Source of the DNA: an uncultured Acetatifactor sp.
GTDB taxonomy: Bacteria; Bacillota; Clostridia; Lachnospirales; Lachnospiraceae
Length of the DNA: 64,000 nucleotides
Assembly (NCBI GenBank): GCA_947625675.1
Contig: CANQPH010000008.1
Coordinates: 1 to 64,000 of the forward strand
Direction: 5' to 3'
The position numbers and the translations under genes were made by a program. Positions 47,101 through 56,720 of this stretch are shown here, one piece after another (position 1 is the stretch's first letter; every line of letters starts with the position of its first letter). Under the pieces are notes generated by a model that worked only from the letters and a program-made list of their open reading frames with translations, was not told the DNA's origin and did not search any database.

Positions 47101-47184
47101 CCGGGCCTCCTGTTCCGTCAGCCCTCCGTGAATGTCCCCGGACACCGCCTGCCTGGTCTCTTCAATGGTTCTGCCTGTATACAT
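44146..47184 (-). CDS. Cation-translocating P-type ATPase (P2A, Ca2+-ATPase-like)
   Basis: [89 protein letters not shown]. Confidence 0.95.
   Translation of the reverse strand: [1012 protein letters not shown]
45978..46049. repeat. 36-bp tandem duplication inside the P-type ATPase N-domain
   Basis: Two 36-bp copies (45978-46013, 46014-46049) differing at 1 base; encode [12 protein letters not shown] repeated. Confidence 0.9.
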
Positions 47185-47356
47185 GGACTCCCCGCCTCCC
47201 ACTCCTCCCTCCGGGGTGCGGACCGCCTGCAGTGCAAAACGGGGGATGCGGACATGTCTCCGCACCGTCGGAGGGATATTTTGTGGTACATCCTATGCGG
47301 GAGAAAGGGAAAATATGTCCAGGCCCCTCCCCTTCTTAAGCTGCTTCCTCTCCTTC

Positions 47357-47812
47357 CTAAGCCATCCCCAGCATCTTCTCCGCCCAATAGATCAGGCCGA
47401 AGATCCAGCTTGAGAAAATCCCGAAAAGGATCACCGGGCCCGCAATGGTGAAAATCTTGCAGCCCACGCCGAAGACCTGGCCTTCCTTTTTGAACTCGAT
47501 GGCGGGAGCCGCCACGGAATTGGCGAAGCCGGTGATGGGCACCAGGGCCCCGGCGCCGCCCCACTTCACGATGCTGGGATAGAGGTTGAGCCCCGTCAGA
47601 ATCACGGAACACAGCACCAGAATCAGGGAGCACCAGCCTCCCGCATCCTGCTTATCCAGCCCCAGAGAGGCGGCAAAGTTCAAGATTCCCTGTCCTATGA
47701 CGCAGATCAACCCGCCCACCAGGAAGGCCCGCAGCATCTGCAGTCCCAAGTTGTGGGTCGGGGTGACCTGTTTCACATATTCTTCATATTCCTGTTTTTC
47801 TTTCTCGTCCAT
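47357..47812 (-). CDS. spoVAC: Stage V sporulation protein AC
   Basis: HNLGLQMLRAFLVGGLICVIGQGILNFAASLGL...GLNLYPSIVKWGGAGALVPITGFANSVAAPAIEFKKEGQVFGVG. Confidence 0.92.
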   Translation of the reverse strand: MDEKEKQEYEEYVKQVTPTHNLGLQMLRAFLVGGLICVIGQGILNFAASLGLDKQDAGGWCSLILVLCSVILTGLNLYPSIVKWGGAGALVPITGFANSVAAPAIEFKKEGQVFGVGCKIFTIAGPVILFGIFSSWIFGLIYWAEKMLGMA

Positions 47813-47889
47813 AACTGCCTCCTTTTGGGAGATAGTATCTGTCCTTTTTTTCAAAATATGCGGCACGGACAAGAAAGCGGGCGAAAACC

Positions 47890-50514
47890 TCAGGCCTGCG
47901 CCCTTTCACACACGATTTCATAGACCCCTGAACCGACATTTGCTTCCACGTTTTTCCCGTTTTGCCTTATATCCGCCCAAAAAGAGGGTTCCGCGCAGTG
48001 CACCTTCTCCAGGGCAACATCCGGAAGCACGATCTGCGCCTGCGCCCGGAGGGGCACCGCAAAACCATAAAAAATCTTGTTTCCTTCTATCTTCCAGCCG
48101 CTTTCATAGATTCCCATGGGAGAATCATATCTGCATTTCACCCATCCCAGACGCTCATGGGGCCTGGGAGCCAGAAGCGCTTTTCGGAAGCCGGGAACTC
48201 CTTCCAGGGGTTTCAGCCCTGCTGCGTACTGATAAATCCATTCCACGATGGAACCGTAGGAATAATGGTTCAAAGAATTCATACCGGCAGGATTGATATG
48301 TCCGTCCGGCAGCACGGAATCCCACCTTTCCCAGATGGTGGTGGCCCCCATAAGCACCGGATACAGCCAGCCGGGACAATCCTCGTTCAACAAAAGCGTG
48401 TAGGCCATTTCATCGTTCCCCGTTTCCGACAATACCTTGCACAAAAGAGGCGTCCCCACAAAACCCGTTTTCAAGTGTTTGTGATCCTTTTCCAGACGGG
48501 CGATCAGGGCGGAGGCCAGACCGTCCCTGTACTGCGGCGGACAGATGCCGAAGGCCAGGGCCAGGAGATATCCCGTCTGCGTGTCCAGTTTCAAATGCCC
48601 TTCTTCCGTAAAATAAGCCCCGACAATGGCCTTTTTGATCCGTTCCGCATGGGAAGCGTAACGTGCGGCCTCCTCTTTGCCCAAAACCTTTCCGGCCTTG
48701 GCCGTCAACAGCGTGGACAGATAATAATAACAGGAAGCGACGTAATGCGTATCCGTGGCGCCGAAAGGAAGGTTGGGATCCGGCCCGTCCAGGGCCAGCC
48801 AGTCCCCATAATGGAACCCCGTGGTCCACAATCCCGTGTTGCCGCTCTTCTCATCCTCTCTTCTCACGTAATCCGCCCACATTTTCATGGAAGGGTACTG
48901 CTGCTCAAGGATGGATTTGTCGCCGGAATACAGATACACCGTCCAGGGAATGATCGTCGCCGCATCCGCCCAGGCCGAGGAATGATAACCTTCCTCGATA
49001 TGCATGAAGAAGGAAGGCACCGTCATTGTCACCCGGCCCCCGTATTTTTCCTGCTCCCGCATCATGTCGTATCCATATTTTGCAAAAAACGGATACACCT
49101 CCATCTGACAGGCCGCCGTGCCGCAGAAGACCTCCGCATCCCCAGTCCATCCCATCCGTTCGCAGCGCTGGGGACAATCCGTGGGAACCTCGATAAAATT
49201 ACCCTTCTGACTCCAAAGCGTGTTGCTGATCAGGCGGTTCACCAGCGGGCTGCCCGTCTTCAGGGAGCCTATGATCTCCATGTCAGAATAGATCACTTCT
49301 CCCAGCAGATCCTCCAGATTCCACTCTCCGGTGCAGCCTTCCACCTTCACGTATCGAAAACCATAATAGGTGAAGTGAGGGCGCACCCAGCGCTCCTTCC
49401 CATCGGACACATAATAAAATTCCGCCTTGGCCAGGCTCAAATTCTCCCGGTAAAAATTGCCATCCTGGAGGATTTCTCCGTATTGAAAATGCAGCTTCGT
49501 TCCCGCAGGCTCCCTGCAATAAAAGGCCAGCCATCCCGCCATGTTCTGCCCCAGGTCCACCACCGTCTCCCCGGCCGGAGTGTGCAGGATCTCCCTGGGG
49601 CGGATCCTCTCCTGTACCAAAATGGGCAGACTTTTTCTGGGTAAAAATTTCTTTCCTTCCGCAGACATGTCCATGGGCACGACCCGGACCTTTCCCTCGC
49701 ATTCCACCGTCCGGGAGGGATCCTGCCATTCCCCGTGATAGATCTCCGCATATCGGATGGGCCCGGAACCGGCCTTCCAGCTGGTATCCGTGGACAGACG
49801 GATTCTTTCGCCGTCCTGACAGCAAATCTCCAGGTCGCAAAAAGCGGCCTTTTCCTTGCCGTAAATCTGCCGCTTCCCCTCGTATCCGAAGTAGCCGCTG
49901 TACCATCCCGGAGCGACGATCATGGTCAGGACATTTTCCCCTTCTCTGAGCAGCTCCGTGACATCCAGGGTCTGATAGGACAGCCAGCAGTCATAGGCGG
50001 TGCTTCCCGGAGCCAGGTACTCTTCTCCCGCCTTCCGACCGTTCACCCACAGCTCGTAGACGCCCAGGGCGCTGGCGCAGACTCTGGCCCGCTCCGCCGC
50101 CTTTTCCAGGCGAAATTCCTTCTGAAAATAGTCCACGTCGCCGCTTTCTTCCGCCTCGATAAACTCTCCCTTCAGGGCCCCGGGCTTCCTGGCGGTTTCA
50201 AAAAAGGCGGTTTCGCTCTCCCCGGTTTCCTCCGCCTTCGTTTGCCTGTCTCTGACTTTCACCCATACCTTCCAGTAATACCTGGTGCCCGGAAGGGTTT
50301 CCAGAGGAAGCTCCCAGGCCACATTGTCAATATCGGTGCGAAATCCCGTGTCATACAGGACTTCCTGGAGATTTTCCTCCGCCGCCACGAGAATGCGTGC
50401 GCTTTCCCATTCCTTTCCGCCGCATTCTTCCACTGCGAAAGAAAAAACAGGCCGCTCCAGATCAAAGCCCACGGGATTTGTCATATGATTCGTTCTCAGT
50501 CTGCCTATTTTCAT
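47890..50514 (-). CDS. Alpha-L-rhamnosidase (GH78-like)
   Basis: MTNPVGFDLERPVFSFAVE...; GVYELWVNGRKAGEEYLAPGSTAYDCWLSYQTLDVTELL; NTLWSQKGNFIEVPTDCPQRCERMGWTGDAEVFCGTAA; WERWDSVLPDGHINPAGMNSLNHYSYGS. Confidence 0.95.
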   Translation of the reverse strand: MKIGRLRTNHMTNPVGFDLERPVFSFAVEECGGKEWESARILVAAEENLQEVLYDTGFRTDIDNVAWELPLETLPGTRYYWKVWVKVRDRQTKAEETGESETAFFETARKPGALKGEFIEAEESGDVDYFQKEFRLEKAAERARVCASALGVYELWVNGRKAGEEYLAPGSTAYDCWLSYQTLDVTELLREGENVLTMIVAPGWYSGYFGYEGKRQIYGKEKAAFCDLEICCQDGERIRLSTDTSWKAGSGPIRYAEIYHGEWQDPSRTVECEGKVRVVPMDMSAEGKKFLPRKSLPILVQERIRPREILHTPAGETVVDLGQNMAGWLAFYCREPAGTKLHFQYGEILQDGNFYRENLSLAKAEFYYVSDGKERWVRPHFTYYGFRYVKVEGCTGEWNLEDLLGEVIYSDMEIIGSLKTGSPLVNRLISNTLWSQKGNFIEVPTDCPQRCERMGWTGDAEVFCGTAACQMEVYPFFAKYGYDMMREQEKYGGRVTMTVPSFFMHIEEGYHSSAWADAATIIPWTVYLYSGDKSILEQQYPSMKMWADYVRREDEKSGNTGLWTTGFHYGDWLALDGPDPNLPFGATDTHYVASCYYYLSTLLTAKAGKVLGKEEAARYASHAERIKKAIVGAYFTEEGHLKLDTQTGYLLALAFGICPPQYRDGLASALIARLEKDHKHLKTGFVGTPLLCKVLSETGNDEMAYTLLLNEDCPGWLYPVLMGATTIWERWDSVLPDGHINPAGMNSLNHYSYGSIVEWIYQYAAGLKPLEGVPGFRKALLAPRPHERLGWVKCRYDSPMGIYESGWKIEGNKIFYGFAVPLRAQAQIVLPDVALEKVHCAEPSFWADIRQNGKNVEANVGSGVYEIVCERAQA

Positions 50515-50636
50515 ATTCTTCCATTTTCCTCCATTTTCCTGATTTCCGCACTTGATAAGTTTGTGCCCGGCGAGGTACGGACACAGATCCTGCCCAAAAG
50601 AGCATGCTCCGCAAGTTTTTATTGCCATATACGCAC

Positions 50637-50668
50637 AAGGAGCACCGCATTGATATGCGGCGCTCCTT
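50637..50668 (-). terminator. Hairpin downstream of the solute-binding-protein gene; possible terminator
   Basis: AAGGAGC-A-CCGCAT / ATGCGG-C-GCTCCTT stem; weak U-tract. Confidence 0.55.
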
Positions 50669-50682
50669 ATCAATGAACAAAA

Positions 50683-52491
50683 TTACTTCATCGCCTGATA
50701 ATAATCATCATAATACTTCAAGAGCTCCGTGGCACCCAGCCTGTCCATCTCATCGAAGTAGTCATCCAGTTCCTCGAGAGGTCTGGCCCCGGTGATGAAC
50801 TTGGCCGTCTCGGCCTTGGAATAATCGCTCAAGAGCACTCCGAGATTGGTCACGGTAGTCGCCGTCTCGGCATCGAAATAGACCTGGCCCGGGAATCCCT
50901 CGGTAGCGAGATGATAGCAAAGCGTATACTTCTGGGACATCATGTAATGGAACTGGCCGCTCTGGCAATAGGTCTCGTCATGGCGGAGCACGGAGGTATC
51001 CTCCAGGGTCGCCGCATATTCATCCGGCATCCAGCTGGTAAGCGGGTTCTTGTCGTACTCTTCCAGACTTCCATCGTAAATGTCGATTCCAAGCGTGCTG
51101 TAACCCCACAGCTGAATCACCTGAGGAATGTATTCCGCCACGCTGTTGTAGCCCTTCAGATCCGCATGTACCTGATTCATCTGATCATCGAAGCTCCATC
51201 CTGCCACGTCGTACAGATACTCCGTATCCCATTCATTGTTGGGGCCAACGGTAGACAGCAGCAGGTTGTGGAAGGTATAGAACCAATCCAGGAAGGTCGC
51301 CGCCAGTTCCGGCTCCTCGCAGGCGGTGGTCACAACTCCGGAACCGCAGGAAAGGGCTCCCAGGTTGATGGGCCACTGCGCCGTGTCATTGTATTCGCTG
51401 GTCAGCGGCATCACGCCCCACCACGCTTCATAATCGTCCGTATAGAGGAAAGGCGCCTGGGCGATGAAACCGTTGCGGCCTTCCACCATGAAGGTATCCG
51501 TGGTGCTCTGATCCATGGTAAAGAAATCGGGATGGATCAGCTCTTCCTCATAAAGGGTATGCATGAAGGTTAAAAAGGCGCCGTAGGCTTCCCTGTCCGC
51601 CGCAGGCAGCACCACCTTGCCGTCCCGCAGGGCAATGGACAGGCCAGAAGCGTCCATGGTCAGATAACCGAACGCATTCATGATATAGATCATGGGATTG
51701 TTGGTCATGTAGCTTCCTCCCAGAGGATAGCAATCCGGATTCATCTTTTTAAAGGCCCGCAGCACATCCAAAAGCTCGTCCAGGGTCTGGGGAACCTCCT
51801 TGCCGCACTGCTCCAGCCAGTCGTAATTCATGAAGGCCCTGCTGACAACCTGACACTCACCGGGATCGGTAATGTAGCCCGTTGACCAGATATGTCCTTC
51901 GCCGTCCCGAATTGCGGACAAATACTCCGGATGCTCCGTATAGATCTTCGTCAGGTGCGGCATATAGGTCTCGTTGAGATAAGGGGCCAGATCGATCAGC
52001 TGTCCTTCCGTGGCGCCGTAGTTGACCAGTTCTTCCGCCGAGAAGCCTGCGCCGATGATCAAATCCGGCAGCTCGTTGCCGTCGGTAAAGAGCAGAGGGA
52101 TCATCTCGTTCCTGTTTTGCCAGGTGAACTTGGTCACTTCGATATCGATGTTCATGGCGTCCTCAATGAACTTATAAAGCCAAAGCTTTTCGGGATCCGG
52201 AGACTCCGGACTCATCTGGATGTAAAGGCTCAGCTTCTTTTCCGTCCCTTCCTTTACCAGAGGCAGAGTATCGGAAGAATTCAGCCAGGAAAGATCCTTC
52301 CCCTGAGACTGCCCTTCCCCTTCGCCGGCGGAGCCGCTTTCCTGGGCGGGAGCGCTCTGGTTTCCTCCGGAACCGCTTCCTCCCGAACCGCTTCCTTCTC
52401 CTCCCGTTCCTCCGCCGCAAGCGGTCAGGAAAAGCATCGTGCCCGTCAGGACAAGCGCCAACAGACGTTTACAGTGTTTCCATTTTTTCAT
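50683..52491 (-). CDS. Extracellular solute-binding lipoprotein (LplA-type sugar ABC transporter)
   Basis: Lipobox MLFLTACGGG; large family-1 SBP with Gly/Ser-rich linker; next to two permeases. Confidence 0.92.
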   Translation of the reverse strand: MKKWKHCKRLLALVLTGTMLFLTACGGGTGGEGSGSGGSGSGGNQSAPAQESGSAGEGEGQSQGKDLSWLNSSDTLPLVKEGTEKKLSLYIQMSPESPDPEKLWLYKFIEDAMNIDIEVTKFTWQNRNEMIPLLFTDGNELPDLIIGAGFSAEELVNYGATEGQLIDLAPYLNETYMPHLTKIYTEHPEYLSAIRDGEGHIWSTGYITDPGECQVVSRAFMNYDWLEQCGKEVPQTLDELLDVLRAFKKMNPDCYPLGGSYMTNNPMIYIMNAFGYLTMDASGLSIALRDGKVVLPAADREAYGAFLTFMHTLYEEELIHPDFFTMDQSTTDTFMVEGRNGFIAQAPFLYTDDYEAWWGVMPLTSEYNDTAQWPINLGALSCGSGVVTTACEEPELAATFLDWFYTFHNLLLSTVGPNNEWDTEYLYDVAGWSFDDQMNQVHADLKGYNSVAEYIPQVIQLWGYSTLGIDIYDGSLEEYDKNPLTSWMPDEYAATLEDTSVLRHDETYCQSGQFHYMMSQKYTLCYHLATEGFPGQVYFDAETATTVTNLGVLLSDYSKAETAKFITGARPLEELDDYFDEMDRLGATELLKYYDDYYQAMK

Positions 52492-52578
52492 AAAAACCTC
52501 CTTCCGATGCGTCGCATCTTTGAAATAAATTGATTGGTTATCTTAAAGCACTATCGCTTCAAAATCCGGGAAATGGCA

Positions 52579-53505
52579 TCAACCTTTTACAGAACCGATC
52601 ATCACGCCCTGGGCGAAATATTTCTGCACGAAGGGATAGGCCACGAGCAGGGGCAGACTGGCGATAAATATAATGGAATATTTCATGCCCTGGGCGGCAT
52701 GGGCCTTGTTCAGCAGATATTCCATGGTCGCCACATCCTTGCCGGAGGTGCCGTCCAAAATCATCGTCTGGTTGGTGATCAGGATGTTCCGAAGCACCAG
52801 CTGCAGGGGATAATATTTTTCTTTATGGAGATAGATCAGCGCCGTATAATAATCGTTCCAATGTCCCACCCCATAGTAGAGGGTCATCACCGCCAGGATG
52901 GGCTTGGCCAGCGGCAGGGCGATCCTGCTTAGGCACTGCCATTCACCGGCACCGTCGATATAGGCCGCATCATAGATATCGGGATGGATGCTGGTGGAAA
53001 AGTATTGCCTGGTCACGATCAGGTTATAACAGCTCACCCCCGTACCGAGGATCATGGAAAGCGGACTGTTCACCAGATGAAGGCTGCTCATCAGCAGATA
53101 AGAGGGCACCAGGCCGCCGCCGATGAACATGGTGAGGAAGAAAAACCAGGAAATGATCCCCCGGAAAGGCAGATATTTCTTCGTCAGCACGTAGGCCGCC
53201 GGTATGGTCAGCACCAGGTTGTACATGGTTCCCAGAACCGTATATATGATAGTGTTGCGATACCCCATCCACAGCTTGCTTTCCTTCAATATGTTTCTGT
53301 AGGCATCCGTCGTGAAGTCCCGGATCCAGACCAGGGTACGGCCCGCCGCCACCTGGGTGGGATCGGAAAAAGAAGCGATCACGCAGAAGTACAGAGGATA
53401 TATAATCAGAAGCGTGAGCAGCACAACCAGGGAGGTATTGACAACGTCAAACAACGTTATGCGCTTTAATTTGGAATGCGATTTCAGACTGGATTGCTTT
53501 TTCAA
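52579..53505 (-). CDS. Carbohydrate ABC transporter permease (LplC/YtcP-like)
   Basis: TM protein with EAA-like loop YDAAYIDGAGEWQCLSRIALPLAKPILAV; TTG start with AAAGGAGGG RBS. Confidence 0.92.
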   Translation of the reverse strand: MKKQSSLKSHSKLKRITLFDVVNTSLVVLLTLLIIYPLYFCVIASFSDPTQVAAGRTLVWIRDFTTDAYRNILKESKLWMGYRNTIIYTVLGTMYNLVLTIPAAYVLTKKYLPFRGIISWFFFLTMFIGGGLVPSYLLMSSLHLVNSPLSMILGTGVSCYNLIVTRQYFSTSIHPDIYDAAYIDGAGEWQCLSRIALPLAKPILAVMTLYYGVGHWNDYYTALIYLHKEKYYPLQLVLRNILITNQTMILDGTSGKDVATMEYLLNKAHAAQGMKYSIIFIASLPLLVAYPFVQKYFAQGVMIGSVKG

Positions 53506-53518
53506 ATCATACCCTCCT

Positions 53519-54439
53519 TTACCACAAACTGGTCTCGCTGACCTTCTTGGAAATCGTGTTGGCAATGACGATCAGAGTGATGCTGATAATGCTGTTGAAC
53601 AAGCCCACGGCGGTGGAATAACTGTACTGCTGATTTTTAAGGCCCACATTGTACACGTAGATTGAGATGACGTTGGAGGCCTCCATGTTCAGCGGATTCT
53701 GCAGCAAAAAGGTTTTCTCAAAGCCCACGGAGAGCAGGGAACCCATCTGCAGGATCAGCAGCGTCACGATCGTCGGTCTCAAATGGGGAAGATTCACGTG
53801 CCAGATGACCTGCAGGCGGCTCGCCCCGTCTATTTTGGCGGCCTCGATCAGCTCCAGGGACACTCCGGCCAAAGTCGCCAGGTAAATGATGGTTCCCCAG
53901 CCAAGGCCCTGCCACAAACCCGTGAGAACGTAAATCGGTGCGAAGGCGGAAGGAATGGAAAGGAAATCCTTCGCTTCCCCTCCCAGAAAACCGATGATAT
54001 TGTTGATCAGCCCTTCCCGGTTCAGGAACAGGATCGTCATGGAACACACCACCACGGTGGATACAAAATAGGGCGCATAGGTGATCATTTGGCAGACCTT
54101 TTTCAGCTTCAGATTCCGCATCTCATTGAGCATAATGGCGAATATGATGGGAGCTGGAAATGTCCAAAGGGACACGAAGCTGATCCAGAAGGTATTCCAT
54201 ATGATCTTTCCAAAATATGGGTACTCAATAAAGTTCTTAAAATGCTTCAGACCCACCCAATGGCTGCCCCAGATCCCCAAGCTGGTACGGAAGTCCTTGA
54301 AGGCGATCTGGATTCCATAAATAGGAATATAATGAAAGATAAACACCGCCGCCAAGGACGGCAGAAGCAACGCATACAGCAATCTGCAGCGATAAATTCG
54401 TTTCCACAGTTTTCGGAAATATGACTTGTCCGCCTTCAT
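53519..54439 (-). CDS. Carbohydrate ABC transporter permease (LplB-like)
   Basis: TM protein with EAA-like loop LELIEAAKIDGASRLQVIWHVNLPHLRPTIVTLLIL. Confidence 0.92.
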   Translation of the reverse strand: MKADKSYFRKLWKRIYRCRLLYALLLPSLAAVFIFHYIPIYGIQIAFKDFRTSLGIWGSHWVGLKHFKNFIEYPYFGKIIWNTFWISFVSLWTFPAPIIFAIMLNEMRNLKLKKVCQMITYAPYFVSTVVVCSMTILFLNREGLINNIIGFLGGEAKDFLSIPSAFAPIYVLTGLWQGLGWGTIIYLATLAGVSLELIEAAKIDGASRLQVIWHVNLPHLRPTIVTLLILQMGSLLSVGFEKTFLLQNPLNMEASNVISIYVYNVGLKNQQYSYSTAVGLFNSIISITLIVIANTISKKVSETSLW

Positions 54440-54579
54440 TCCAAACCTCCTTTTTCGTATCCTGTGATGCCAGCATAGCATGGTTTTTCGACAAAAAGCA
54501 ATCACGGAAACCTTGTTCCGAATGTGCTTTTCCTTTTTCATGTTTTTCTTGGAAAATGCGCTTTTTCTTGTCAATACCG

Positions 54580-56691
54580 TTATGATTTTTTCCTGATGTT
54601 TTCTTTGTATTTTGCCGGAGTGACGCCGTTCATTTCCTTAAATAATTTGATAAAATAAGAGATGTTCCCATACCCTACCTTCTGACAGGTATCCGCCACC
54701 GTCATGTCCTCTTTCAAGAGCAATTCCTTGGCATATTCGATCCGCAGATAAATCAGGTAATCCTTATACATCCGTCCCGTGTGCTTGATGATGGCCTGGC
54801 GCACCGCCGCCGTGCTCATGTTCAGATCCGCCGCTGTTTTCTCAATGGACAGATCGTATTCGGCGAAATGAGCATTGATATATTCATAGACCTGATAGGA
54901 CTTGTCATTTTCCGCCTGATTTTTCAAATAGAGCAGACGTTCACAGAAATTATGGATCAGCTTCAGAGCCGCATCCTTGAAGCTGTTCACGTTGTTGGCC
55001 GCCAGAATCAAACTGATATCCTGATTGGACAGTTCCACATGGCTCCTTCTCGCCTGCCTGGTGATCTCGCTCAAGAGATCGGAAAAGATGTATTGCTGCA
55101 TCAGCATGGAGATCTGATCCTTTTCCAGGGGCTTGATATAATGTTCAAATTCCTCCACGGCTCCCTGCTCGTCTCCCTTGGCCAGGGCGGCGCAAAGCTT
55201 TCTCAAATCCTGGGGATCGAAAGCGTATTCCTGGGGATCCCCGGTTTTTCCGCCTTGATTCAGCTTCTGATGAAGGTTGTCCATGCTTTCCAGCCAGGAG
55301 GCGTGGATCCGGGACATCATTTTGTACACGTTGCCCACGCCGATGACGGCATGATGACCGAAGCTCTCGGCCACCTCGATGATGTACTCCGTCAGTTCTT
55401 CCTTCTGCTCCTGGGAGGCAATGCTGCAGAGAACGCTGAACCGCCTCTTCTTATGATCACAGATTGCATAAACATATTCCCCGTCATCCGAGCTGGACAA
55501 CTGCTCCGTTTCCTGAGAGAGCTTGTTCAGGAATTTTTCCGTCACTTCCTTTTCATCCCGGAAAGACACGCTGATCACGTAGAAGAAGGGACCCGGCAGG
55601 TTGATCTGGAGTTTGCCGAGATAGGGCTCCACATTGAAGGAATAATTCCCATCGAGCAGAAGCTGCAGGAACTGTCTTTTCAGCATTTCCTGTTTCTGTT
55701 CAATCTGAAGATTCGCCTTGACGTTGCTCCGCAGCATGCTGTCCAGGATCTGGTCTATTTCCTCCACCGCATTTCTATATTCCGCTTCCTCCGAAAGAGT
55801 CACTTTTTTACGCCATTTTGAAGACATTTCCAAAAGCGGCTCATAGGACTTGTTGGCGAAGACGTTGGCAATGAACAATATTCCCGCCACGTCGATCAGG
55901 ATCAGCAGAAACTGTACGGGAAGCAGCCGATTCATCCAGATTCCCTGGTTATCCGGCTGGTAGCAGATTCGGAAATGATCGCCCTTCGAGCCGGAGGACA
56001 CGACATTTTTCATTCCGTCCGTGACCAATAGATCCCGATTGTTGTAAAGAGATTCTTCTCCGCAGTACAACGTGATGGCGCCGTCGATGCCTCCCCCGAC
56101 CATTCGGAAACGTTCCTCCAAATCTCCCTTGGTGACCACAAAACACAGGAACGCATTTTGGCGGATCGAATTGCCGTCCATCACCACCCGGAAAGGGATG
56201 CATATATAAATTTTCTCATCCAAAGCCAGGACTTTCTCCTCTTCTCCCGCCTCCGTCAAAGCTTCCAGGAGCCGCCCCCGCTCTTCCTTGTTTATTCCTT
56301 TCAGGTAAATGTTGAGATCGATGATGTTGCCCTCGGAATGGAAGATATACCAATCCCCGTAATACAGGAAGCATTCCTCCGTCAGGGCGGAATAATGGAT
56401 ATACTGTCGGAAATCGTCCAACAGCTTCCTCTCGTTATATTTGTTTCTTCTAAAATAATATGGCTGGTATTCATTATCGATGGCGATCTTCATCGCCGCT
56501 TCCTGGAACAATTCCATTTGATTTTCCAGATCCTCGACGATCCGTTCCGCCTTTTTCTGATCGTATTGGCGCTGCACCCTCCTGATACTGGCATAGTTGA
56601 TCGTCAAAAGCACTGCGCCGAGGGCCAGACAGCAGATGATCGCCAGACCCACGTAATAGAACTTGTAAGGATTCTTCATTTTCGTGTTCAT
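54580..56691 (-). CDS. AraC-family transcriptional regulator with N-terminal transmembrane sensor (YesN-type)
   Basis: N-terminal TM and extracytoplasmic segment, second TM at about aa 270; C-terminal AraC HTH SIEKTAADLNMSTAAVRQAIIKHTGRMYKDYLIYLRIEYAKELLLKEDMTVADTCQKVGYGNISYFIKLFKEMNGVTPAKYKENIR. Confidence 0.92.
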   Translation of the reverse strand: MNTKMKNPYKFYYVGLAIICCLALGAVLLTINYASIRRVQRQYDQKKAERIVEDLENQMELFQEAAMKIAIDNEYQPYYFRRNKYNERKLLDDFRQYIHYSALTEECFLYYGDWYIFHSEGNIIDLNIYLKGINKEERGRLLEALTEAGEEEKVLALDEKIYICIPFRVVMDGNSIRQNAFLCFVVTKGDLEERFRMVGGGIDGAITLYCGEESLYNNRDLLVTDGMKNVVSSGSKGDHFRICYQPDNQGIWMNRLLPVQFLLILIDVAGILFIANVFANKSYEPLLEMSSKWRKKVTLSEEAEYRNAVEEIDQILDSMLRSNVKANLQIEQKQEMLKRQFLQLLLDGNYSFNVEPYLGKLQINLPGPFFYVISVSFRDEKEVTEKFLNKLSQETEQLSSSDDGEYVYAICDHKKRRFSVLCSIASQEQKEELTEYIIEVAESFGHHAVIGVGNVYKMMSRIHASWLESMDNLHQKLNQGGKTGDPQEYAFDPQDLRKLCAALAKGDEQGAVEEFEHYIKPLEKDQISMLMQQYIFSDLLSEITRQARRSHVELSNQDISLILAANNVNSFKDAALKLIHNFCERLLYLKNQAENDKSYQVYEYINAHFAEYDLSIEKTAADLNMSTAAVRQAIIKHTGRMYKDYLIYLRIEYAKELLLKEDMTVADTCQKVGYGNISYFIKLFKEMNGVTPAKYKENIRKKS

Positions 56692-56720
56692 AATCTTCCC
56701 CTCCCTTGAAACCAAAAACC